This document shows, piece by piece, positions 1 through 4,822 of a stretch of 5,156 nucleotides of DNA. How positions within the stretch are numbered: position 1 is the stretch's first letter; every line of letters starts with the position of its first letter. The notes beneath the pieces were generated by a model. The model was given only the letters and a program-made list of their open reading frames with translations, did no database searches and was not told the origin of the DNA. This DNA is from Actinomycetota bacterium (GTDB taxonomy: Bacteria; Actinomycetota; Thermoleophilia; Gaiellales; Gaiellaceae): positions 1 through 5,156 of the forward strand of contig JACCUU010000035.1 in NCBI GenBank assembly GCA_013811645.1. The letters run 5' to 3'. Made by a program: the position numbers and the translations under genes.

Positions 1-686
1 TCGACTCCTCGGCGCTCGAGCGTGCGCAATCCGTCCCCGAACGAACGCTCGGCAGAGGCCGTTCGCGTCTGCTGCTCGAGACGACGCAGACGCTCGTCGA
101 GCTCGTCCAGCTCGGCGCGGCTCATGCCTGCGGCGACCGCCGTCGTGCCCTCGCCGCTCGCTCCCGCGGCCTGCTCGATCGCCCGTCCGTGCTCGAGGAG
201 TGTGAGCTCGCGACGGGCAAGATCGTCGCTCTGGGCGGCGAGCTCGGCCTGCGTCCGCGCGAAGGCCTTCTCGGCCTGCTGGAGCTTCGTCAGCCGTGTC
301 TCGATCTGTGCAAGGCGGGCTTCCGCGTCCGGAGCCCCGGTCTTGCGAGCGAGCTCGGCCTCTTCCCTGATCATCGTGCGCTCCCGGGCGGCGAGCTCGT
401 TCTCGCGGCGATTCAGTTCCTGCGCGCGAGCCGCGAGTCCGACCTGTGCGTGGACGAGTGCTTCGTCGGCGCCGGCGGGAAGCGATGACATTCCCCCTCG
501 ACTTGCCTTCGCGATGGTGTCAGCGAGCTGGCGCTCTTTCTTCTCGACGGAGGCAACCCTCTCCGTCAGCTCTTTGCGCAACCTGCCCAGCTCGTCCTCG
601 GCGGCGATACGGATCGCGCGCAGACGGTCGTACTCGGCATCGATCGAGGCCGGCTCGGGTACCTCGCGTCGGCCGAAAAGGGGCAC
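1..686 (-). CDS. Long coiled-coil protein, C-terminus beyond the left edge
   Basis: Unrecognised protein, 228 residues visible, with no stop before the window edge. I start it at GTG 686, giving MPLFGRREVPEPASIDAEYD. A basic, short N-terminus precedes nearly continuous charged helix. Helical stretches rich in Glu, Arg, Ala and Leu lie at about residues 17-60, 73-114, 121-175 and 187-214. They are separated by Gly/Ser/Pro breaks (about 62-72, 116-120 and 175-188). Heptad-like leucines and repeated AEL and EL units are plain. I see no signal peptide or membrane segment, so it is probably cytoplasmic. The start is supported by a TATCAT box placed 6 nt upstream, which suggests a leaderless transcript separate from the DUF2630 gene 44 nt upstream. 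There is no Shine-Dalgarno site at a usable distance. Function is unknown. A scaffolding, cell-envelope or chromosome-associated role would be inference only. The reading frame is secure, because the codon pattern and helical periodicity hold throughout. Confidence 0.8.
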   Translation of the reverse strand, partial: MPLFGRREVPEPASIDAEYDRLRAIRIAAEDELGRLRKELTERVASVEKKERQLADTIAKASRGGMSSLPAGADEALVHAQVGLAARAQELNRRENELAARERTMIREEAELARKTGAPDAEARLAQIETRLTKLQQAEKAFARTQAELAAQSDDLARRELTLLEHGRAIEQAAGASGEGTTAVAAGMSRAELDELDERLRRLEQQTRTASAERSFGDGLRTLERRGV

Positions 687-692
687 TCGTCG

Positions 693-698
693 ATGATA
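693..698 (-). promoter_or_regulatory. -10 box (TATCAT) for the coiled-coil gene, probably leaderless
   Basis: On the minus strand TATCAT, five of six matches to TATAAT, is followed by exactly six bases (CGACGA) and then the GTG start at 686. Transcription starting about 7 nt after the -10 box would begin at the start codon itself. No convincing -35 was found: a TTGCAG lies 20 nt upstream, which is too far. The same layout occurs at three other starts in this window. Confidence 0.5.
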
Positions 699-730
699 TG
701 CGGGAGCCGGTCGTTCTCCTGCAACGAGCG

Positions 731-970
731 CTACGCGGCGCGCTCCAAGCGCTCTTCGGCGCGCGCCCGACGGACGATGTCCTCCCGCTCGCCGAAGCGC
801 AGGCGGGCTTTCTCCATGCGGAGCAGCTGCCAAAGCTCCTGCAGGCGGGCATCGAGCTCGCCGATCTCTTCCTTTATCGCAGGATCGAGCCCTCCGGAGA
901 GCGTGTGCCAGAGGTCCTGGCGCTCCTCCGAGATGCGCTCGATCTCAACGTGAATCTGATCAGGTGTCAT
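731..970 (-). CDS. DUF2630-type small helical protein
   Basis: A 79-residue charged, all-helical protein. It begins MTPDQIHVEIERISEERQDLW and has two helices split by a GGLDP turn (residues 26-30). The pattern is E-x-x-x-L-W near residue 21, then L-D-x-x-L-Q-E-L-W-x-L-L-R near 39-51, then R-x-x-x-G at 56-60. It matches my memory of DUF2630, a small actinobacterial family of unknown function. The second Trp and the LLR motif are the best signatures. The usual C-terminal end of the family is not clear here. The start is uncertain: ATG 970 fits the family N-terminus, while ATG 991 and TTG 1024 are in frame and would add 7 or 18 residues. None has a good ribosome site. It lies 57 nt after the metallopeptidase gene and is likely in the same transcript. 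Its helical, charged nature resembles that of the downstream coiled-coil protein, so physical partnership is possible but unproven. Confidence 0.8.
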   Translation of the reverse strand: MTPDQIHVEIERISEERQDLWHTLSGGLDPAIKEEIGELDARLQELWQLLRMEKARLRFGEREDIVRRARAEERLERAA

Positions 971-1027
971 GCTCGCTGAAACGACGGCCATTGCCGCTTC
1001 ATTCCCGAGGAGAAACGCGTTCAAACC

Positions 1028-1354
1028 TCAGTCGTAGCCGAGCTCTGCAATCCGATCTTCGTCCAGCCCGAAGTAGTGTGCGAGCTCGTGCAACACGGTG
1101 ATTCTGATCTCCTCGCGTAGCTCGCGAGGGTCCGGAAAGCTCTCCTCGAGAGGAATCCGGTAGATCGAGATCTTGTCCGGGAGCTGACCGCTCATGTCGC
1201 CGCGCTCGGGCAGCGGCACGCCATGGTAGAGACCGAAGAGATCGGGGTCCTCGGGGTGCTCATCCTCGGCGACGACGGCGACGTTCTGCAGCGCCCGGGC
1301 AAGCTCGGGCGGGAGCTCGTCGAGCGCCGCCCGAACGTGATCGTCGAATGTCAT
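1028..1354 (-). CDS. Mini-zincin metallopeptidase (PF06262/DUF1025-type)
   Basis: A 108-residue soluble protein beginning MTFDDHVRAALDELPPEL. Near the C-terminus it has the zinc-protease signature HELAH at residues 89-93, followed by YFGLDEDR and a Glu at 104. This matches the extended HExxHxxGxxxxRxxE pattern of the small zincin family PF06262. H89 and H93 would bind zinc, E90 would be the catalytic base, and E104 is a candidate third ligand. Structures of family members such as Acel_2062 show a minimal zincin fold, but I know of no established substrate. The length is normal for the family and the protein ends just after the motif, as family members do. A start further upstream would run into argF, so ATG 1354 is firm. 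It begins 4 nt after the argF stop with no visible Shine-Dalgarno site, which suggests translational coupling to argF. No signal peptide is seen, so it is likely cytoplasmic. Confidence 0.9.
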   Translation of the reverse strand: MTFDDHVRAALDELPPELARALQNVAVVAEDEHPEDPDLFGLYHGVPLPERGDMSGQLPDKISIYRIPLEESFPDPRELREEIRITVLHELAHYFGLDEDRIAELGYD

Positions 1355-1358
1355 TTCA

Positions 1359-2303
1359 CTATCTGATGACGAGAGCCATGAGCGCCTTCTGGGTGTGCAG
1401 GCGGTTCTCAGCCTGCTCCCAGGCGAGGCAGCGAGGGCCGTAGAGGACGTCGGCGGCGATCTCCTCACCGACGTGTGCGGGCAGGCAGTGGAGTGCCATG
1501 GCGTCGGGTGCGGCGAGGGCCAGGAGCTGCGCATCGACTCGATAGGGCTGGAGGTCCTTGAGGCGCCGCGCACGATCGTCGTCCTGACCCATGCTCGCCC
1601 AGACGTCGGTGTAGACCGCGTGCGCGCCACGCACCGCTTCGCGCGAGTCGGTGCCGAGCTCGATGCTGCCTCCGTTGGCACGTGCATCCTCCATGGCGGC
1701 GTCGACGAACGCCGGATCGGGCTCGTAACCGGGCGGCGTGGCCGCGGCGAAGACCATCCCGAAGCGCGCAGCGATGCGCATCAGCGAGTGGCAGACGTTG
1801 TTCCCGTCCCCCACGTATGCAAGCCGAATCCCGGAGAGCTCCCCGAAACGCTCGCGGAGCGTCATCGCGTCGGCGAGCGCCTGCAGGGGGTGGCTCTCGT
1901 CGGTGAGGCCGTTGATTACCGGGATCGCCGCGTGCTCCGCAAACTCCTCGACCTCCTCCTGGTCGAACGTGCGGATCATCAGTGCGGAGAGAAAGCGGGA
2001 AAGGACGAGTGCCGTATCACGGTACGACTCGCCACGCGCGAGCTGGAGCTCACCTGCCGGGAGGAAGAGCGCCATCCCGCCGAGCTCCGCGATCCCGACC
2101 TCGAAGGCGACGCGCGTCCGCGTCGAGGGCTTGTGAAAGATGAGGCCGATGGTCCGTCCGGGGAGGACCCGAAGCTCACGGCGTCGCGCTCGCTCGGCCT
2201 TGAGCTCGTCCGCCAGGTCGAGCAGGGTCTCGAGCTCGTCGCGACTCCAGGCAGCGACCCGGGTGAAGCTTCGGCCCTTCAGGCCTTGGGGGACTCCGGC
2301 CAC
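1359..2303 (-). CDS. argF: Ornithine carbamoyltransferase
   Basis: Makes citrulline from ornithine and carbamoyl phosphate in cytoplasmic arginine synthesis. The 314-residue length is normal. The carbamoyl-phosphate site STRTR is at residues 60-64 and HPLQ at 138-141. The ornithine-side motifs are DGNNV at 166-170, DVWASMG at 233-239 and HCLPAH at 272-277. A typical C-terminal QAENRLHTQKAL helix follows. The DGNNV and SMG elements distinguish it from aspartate carbamoyltransferase and point to a standard OTCase rather than an acetylornithine or putrescine relative. The family core begins near residue 8 (LKGRSF). GTG 2303 is the only reasonable start, because an in-frame TAG lies four codons upstream. 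A TAGCAT box 6 nt before the GTG suggests a leaderless mRNA. No other arginine gene is in the window. The gene heads a minus-strand group with the metallopeptidase 4 nt downstream, and is divergent from ferritin. Confidence 0.96.
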   Translation of the reverse strand: MAGVPQGLKGRSFTRVAAWSRDELETLLDLADELKAERARRRELRVLPGRTIGLIFHKPSTRTRVAFEVGIAELGGMALFLPAGELQLARGESYRDTALVLSRFLSALMIRTFDQEEVEEFAEHAAIPVINGLTDESHPLQALADAMTLRERFGELSGIRLAYVGDGNNVCHSLMRIAARFGMVFAAATPPGYEPDPAFVDAAMEDARANGGSIELGTDSREAVRGAHAVYTDVWASMGQDDDRARRLKDLQPYRVDAQLLALAAPDAMALHCLPAHVGEEIAADVLYGPRCLAWEQAENRLHTQKALMALVIR

Positions 2304-2309
2304 CAGCTG

Positions 2310-2315
2310 ATGCTA
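2310..2315 (-). promoter_or_regulatory. -10 box (TAGCAT) for argF, probably leaderless
   Basis: On the minus strand TAGCAT is followed by CAGCTG (6 nt) and the GTG start codon at 2303, which places the expected transcription start on the start codon. The TAG of this box is also the in-frame stop that blocks any longer argF frame. No clear -35 hexamer is seen at 16-19 nt spacing. Confidence 0.45.
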
Positions 2316-2355
2316 GGCGCTGTTCATGCCTCCCGCCTGTCCGCCACCCGCGCGC

Positions 2356-2361
2356 TAGAGT
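2356..2361 (+). promoter_or_regulatory. -10 box (TAGAGT) for the ferritin gene, probably leaderless
   Basis: TAGAGT is followed by CGCGCC (6 nt) and the GTG start at 2368, the same geometry as at argF on the opposite strand. There is no Shine-Dalgarno sequence before the GTG. No recognisable -35 is present at normal spacing. I looked for an IdeR/DtxR-type iron box and found none convincing. Confidence 0.45.
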
Positions 2362-2367
2362 CGCGCC

Positions 2368-2895
2368 GTGTCCACCTTCGCCGACGCCCTCAACGATCAG
2401 ATAGGCCACGAGTTCGGCGCATCGCAGCAGTACATCGCCATTGCGGCCTTCTACGACGGCGAGACGCTTCCGCTGCTTGCCGCGCACTTCTACCGGCAGG
2501 CGGTGGAGGAGCGAAATCACGCGATGATGATCGTCCAGTATCTCCTGGACTCGGACGAACGGGTCACGGTGCCGGGGGTCGTCGCGCCGCAAACGGACTT
2601 TTCGGACGCGGTGGCGCCTGTCGCTCTCGCGCTCGCGCAGGAGAAGCGCGTCACCGACCAGATCGTCGAGCTCGTCAAGCTTGCGCGCGCAGAAGGAGAG
2701 CTGGTCGGAGAGCAATTCTTGCACTGGTTCCTGCAGGAGCAGCGCGAGGAAGTCGCGTCGATGACCGAGCTCCTGGCGATCGTCGAGCGTGGGCGCGACA
2801 ACCTCCTGCATGTCGAGGAGTATCTGAATCGCTCGTCCGGTGGGGACAACGCGCTCGAGGCCGGCGCGCCGCCCGCGGCCGGCGGCGCGCTGTAG
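2368..2895 (+). CDS. Non-haem ferritin, BfrB type
   Basis: An iron-storage ferritin subunit, which would assemble into a cytoplasmic 24-mer, oxidise Fe(II) at a ferroxidase centre and store the mineral. It has 175 residues in a four-helix bundle. Ferroxidase ligands are visible in order: E15 in the HEFGASQQY segment, E48 and H51 in EERNHA, E92 in AQEKRV, and E124-Q125 with E127/E128 in FLQEQREE. The segments EERNHAMM and GEQF-HWFLQEQ-EEV closely resemble Mycobacterium tuberculosis BfrB as I remember it. The haem-binding Met of true bacterioferritin is absent from the expected place, so this is an Ftn-type protein. After the fold ends near residue 155, a tail reaches GAPPAAGGAL at the C-terminus, similar to the BfrB tail (see findings). 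The GTG 2368 start matches the family N-terminus. It is followed 25 nt later by the YjbQ gene, probably in one transcript. Confidence 0.95.
   Translation: MSTFADALNDQIGHEFGASQQYIAIAAFYDGETLPLLAAHFYRQAVEERNHAMMIVQYLLDSDERVTVPGVVAPQTDFSDAVAPVALALAQEKRVTDQIVELVKLARAEGELVGEQFLHWFLQEQREEVASMTELLAIVERGRDNLLHVEEYLNRSSGGDNALEAGAPPAAGGAL
2864..2890 (+). repeat. GC-only hairpin at the 3' end of the ferritin gene
   Basis: GCGCGCCGCC (2864-2873) and GGCGGCGCGC (2881-2890) form a perfect 10-bp all-GC stem with a 7-nt loop, ending two bases before the TAG stop. There is no T-run after it, so it is not a classical intrinsic terminator. It could pause or attenuate transcription, or protect the ferritin 3' end from decay, lowering yjbQ expression relative to ferritin. 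It also encodes the Ala/Gly/Pro tail, so codon composition alone may explain part of it. Confidence 0.5.
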
Positions 2896-2920
2896 ATCTC
2901 GTCGTGCTCCACCGTCGACG

Positions 2921-3319
2921 ATGTTCGAGCTGAGCTTTCAGACCGAGCGCCGGACTCAGCTCCTCGACATCACGCTCGAGGTGCGCGAAGCCGTGTCCGG
3001 CCAGGAGGGATCCGCACTTCTCGTCTATGTGCCGCACACGACGGCAGGGGTGACCATCAACGAGCACGCCGATCCAGCGGTCGCACGCGATCACGAGACC
3101 GCGCTCGAACGGATGGTCGAGAACGGCTGGCCGTGGCAACACCACGAGCCGGGCGAGGAGAACGCCCCGACACACGTTCGTGCCTCGTTGATGGGGTCGA
3201 GCGTCGTGGTGCCCTTGCGGGACAGCGGCGCACTCGCGCTAGGAACGTGGCAGGGAATCTTCCTCTGCGAGTTCGACGGACCGCGCGAGCGGACGGTGTA
3301 CGTCTCCGTTCTCCGCTAG
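2921..3319 (+). CDS. YjbQ-family protein (UPF0047, secondary thiamine-phosphate synthase type)
   Basis: A 132-residue protein of the YjbQ family (PF01894). Conserved blocks appear in order: HTTAGVTINEHADP at residues 39-52, the HEPGEENAPTH region at 75-85, ASLMGSS at 88-94, and LGTWQGIFLCEFDGPR at 107-122. H39, H75 and H85 are the conserved histidines expected at the metal-binding active site. Members are trimeric cytoplasmic proteins. The E. coli homologue has been reported to show weak thiamine-phosphate synthase activity, but the true physiological role is unsettled, so the product name should be read loosely. The length is typical. ATG 2921 is chosen because the family begins close to this point (FELSFQTERRTQLLDIT). 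The open frame extends back to 2840, but that part overlaps the ferritin end and looks non-coding. No Shine-Dalgarno site or -10 box is seen just upstream, which suggests co-transcription with ferritin 25 nt away. Confidence 0.93.
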   Translation: MFELSFQTERRTQLLDITLEVREAVSGQEGSALLVYVPHTTAGVTINEHADPAVARDHETALERMVENGWPWQHHEPGEENAPTHVRASLMGSSVVVPLRDSGALALGTWQGIFLCEFDGPRERTVYVSVLR

Positions 3320-3325
3320 GCGACC

Positions 3326-3354
3326 CTCTCGAGCGACCGAGTTCGTATCGAGAG
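3326..3354 (+). terminator. Weak stem-loop after yjbQ, possible terminator
   Basis: CTCTCGA (3326-3332) and TCGAGAG (3348-3354) form a perfect 7-bp stem with a 15-nt loop, beginning 6 nt after the yjbQ stop. GACC at 3322-3325 could extend it by pairing with GGTC at 3362-3365 across a 7-nt bulge. It lacks a T-tract, so termination is only a possibility based on position. Confidence 0.25.
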
Positions 3355-3359
3355 AAACA

Positions 3360-3372
3360 AGGGTCTGACCCT
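3360..3372. repeat. Short inverted repeat AGGGT-CTG-ACCCT
   Basis: A perfect 5+5 inverted repeat around a 3-nt centre in the 125-nt gap between yjbQ and the methyltransferase gene. It lies about 60 nt upstream of the proposed methyltransferase -10 box, so it could be a protein-binding site or part of the yjbQ 3' structure. The rest of 3320-3444 shows nothing else I can name apart from the proposed promoter. Confidence 0.3.
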
Positions 3373-3431
3373 GGGCATGTCCTCTCGGGCCACGTCCTCG
3401 CGTGACAAGTTCGCGCCGATCGTTCCACGGC

Positions 3432-3437
3432 TACGCT
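3432..3437 (+). promoter_or_regulatory. -10 box (TACGCT) for the methyltransferase gene, probably leaderless
   Basis: TACGCT is followed by GGCCGCC (7 nt) and ATG 3445. There is no Shine-Dalgarno site. A GTGACA at 3402-3407 resembles a -35, but the spacing of 24 nt is too long for it to be used with this box. Confidence 0.4.
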
Positions 3438-3444
3438 GGCCGCC

Positions 3445-4815
3445 ATGGCTGCGCCTGTTCGGAGGGGGGAGGAGCTCGAGCTCCGAATCGACTCGCTCGC
3501 CTACGGCGGGAACGGCGTCGCCCGCCTGAACGGCTTCGTGGTGTTCGTGCGCGGCGCCCTTCCCGGTGATCGCGTGAGCGCCAGGGTGACGAAGGTCAAG
3601 CGCGGGTTCGCCGAGGCCGAGGCGCAGGAGGTCCTGGAGGGGAGCGGCGACCGTGTCGAGGCGCCTTGCCCGCACTTCGGCATCTGTGGCGGTTGCCGCT
3701 TCCAAGACCTCGCCTACCGGGCGCAGGCCGCCGCCAAGGAGCAGCAGGTCCTCGACTCGCTGGTTCGTATCGGGAGGCTGCCGAACGCGATGGTCGAGCC
3801 GATTGTGCCCGCGGCGTCGCTCTATCACTACCGAAACAAGCTCGAGTACTCGTTCACGACGACGGAGGACGGAATCGATCTCGGGTTCCATCGTGCAGGT
3901 CGCTGGGACGAGGTCATCGGACTCGATGTCTGCCTTCTCACGACCGATCTCGGCAACTCCGTCCGCGAGGCGGTGCGGGATTGGGCACGCGAGGAAAAGC
4001 TGGAGCCGTACGATCAAGCGACAGGCGAGGGGTATATCCGGCACCTCGTTTTCCGCGAGGGCAGAAACACGGGCCAGGCGCTCGTCGTGCTCGTCACTGC
4101 CCCGGGCGAGCGGTTCGAGACCGGGTACTTCGTCGATGTCCTTCGGCGCTTTCCGGAGGTGCGCTCGATCCACTGGGCGGTAAACGACACGCCGGCCGAG
4201 CACACGAACGTACCGACGAAGCTGCTCTGGGGAGAGGACGCGATCGAGGAACGGATCCTGGGGCTGCGCGTTCGGGTCCGCCCGGGCGCGTTTCTCCAGA
4301 CGAACACCGAGATGGCCGAACGGCTCTACTCGATCGCGGGAGAGTTCGCAGGCCTGACGGGGGTCGAAAACGTCTTCGACCTCTACTGCGGCACGGGAAC
4401 CATCGGCCTTTCGCTCGCTCCGGCCGCGAAGACGGTCTGGGGCCTCGAGATCTCCGAGGAGGCGATTGCCTGCGCGATCGAGAACGCCGAGCTGAACGAG
4501 ATCGAGAACGCGAGGTTCTTCGCTGGCAATGTCGGGCAGACGCTCGAGGAGCTCGTCGAGGAGGCGGGATCACCCGATGTGGTCGTCGTCGATCCGCCAC
4601 GCGCAGGGCTTGCGGGCAAGGCGCTCCGCCGACTGGGCGAGCTCGGCGCTGCAAGGATCGTCTACGTGTCCTGCAACCCGACCACGCTGGCTTCGGACGT
4701 CAAAGTGCTGCTCGAAGAGTTCGGCTACGAGCTCGTCCGCTGTCGCCCGGTCGACATGTTTCCCCATACCCCGCACGTGGAGTCCGTCTCGCTGCTCGAG
4801 AAGCGCGGCTTATAG
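3445..4815 (+). CDS. rlmD: RlmD/TrmA-family RNA (uracil-5-)-methyltransferase with TRAM domain
   Basis: A SAM-dependent enzyme that makes 5-methyluridine in RNA, most likely 23S rRNA. It has 456 residues, normal for the RlmD/RlmCD group. An N-terminal TRAM RNA-binding domain covers about 8-65 (LRIDSLAYGGNGVARLNG). The iron-sulfur cysteines are C75, C81 and C84 in CPHFGICGGC, with C163 (GLDVCLL) as the fourth ligand. The central RNA-binding region is followed by the Rossmann-fold methyltransferase: FLQTN at 283-287, motif I DLYCGTGTIGL at 312-322, DPPRAGL at 383-389, the catalytic SCNP with C410, and DMFPHTPHVESV at 437-448 with the general base E446. All key residues are present, so it should be active. 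Which uridine it modifies cannot be read from sequence. RlmD (U1939), RlmCD (both U747 and U1939) or a tRNA U54 enzyme are all in this family, so the symbol marks the subfamily only. ATG 3445 fits the TRAM start and lies just after a -10 box. Confidence 0.93.
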   Translation: MAAPVRRGEELELRIDSLAYGGNGVARLNGFVVFVRGALPGDRVSARVTKVKRGFAEAEAQEVLEGSGDRVEAPCPHFGICGGCRFQDLAYRAQAAAKEQQVLDSLVRIGRLPNAMVEPIVPAASLYHYRNKLEYSFTTTEDGIDLGFHRAGRWDEVIGLDVCLLTTDLGNSVREAVRDWAREEKLEPYDQATGEGYIRHLVFREGRNTGQALVVLVTAPGERFETGYFVDVLRRFPEVRSIHWAVNDTPAEHTNVPTKLLWGEDAIEERILGLRVRVRPGAFLQTNTEMAERLYSIAGEFAGLTGVENVFDLYCGTGTIGLSLAPAAKTVWGLEISEEAIACAIENAELNEIENARFFAGNVGQTLEELVEEAGSPDVVVVDPPRAGLAGKALRRLGELGAARIVYVSCNPTTLASDVKVLLEEFGYELVRCRPVDMFPHTPHVESVSLLEKRGL

Positions 4816-4822
4816 CAGTTTG

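Noticed and set aside
22..696. Plus-strand Ser/Arg-rich open frame at the left end
   Set aside because: It is the antisense of the Glu/Leu/Arg codons of the coiled-coil gene. The opposite strand gives clean heptad-like helices and has a promoter at its start.
2306..2330. IdeR-like iron box or ArgR box between argF and ferritin
   Set aside because: Only fragments such as CTAGGC and TGTTCATG resemble half-sites. No two-fold symmetric match was found.
2840..2920. Upstream extension of the YjbQ frame to 2840
   Set aside because: It overlaps the ferritin C-terminus, is Arg/Pro-rich and precedes the normal family N-terminus. ATG 2921 is preferred.
1395..2933. Long plus-strand open frame (512 codons) opposite argF and running into ferritin
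   Set aside because: It lies antisense to the fully conserved argF motifs and then out of frame with ferritin. It is rich in Arg, Gly and Ala with no domain pattern, as expected of a shadow frame in GC-rich DNA.
3402..3407. GTGACA as the -35 of the methyltransferase promoter
   Set aside because: Good sequence match, but 24 nt from the proposed -10, outside the usable spacing. No alternative -10 is seen at 16-18 nt.
3316..4203. Minus-strand open frame of 295 codons opposite the methyltransferase
   Set aside because: It is fully antisense to a gene with intact TRAM, iron-sulfur and methyltransferase motifs. The composition is charged and low in structure, with no recognisable family.
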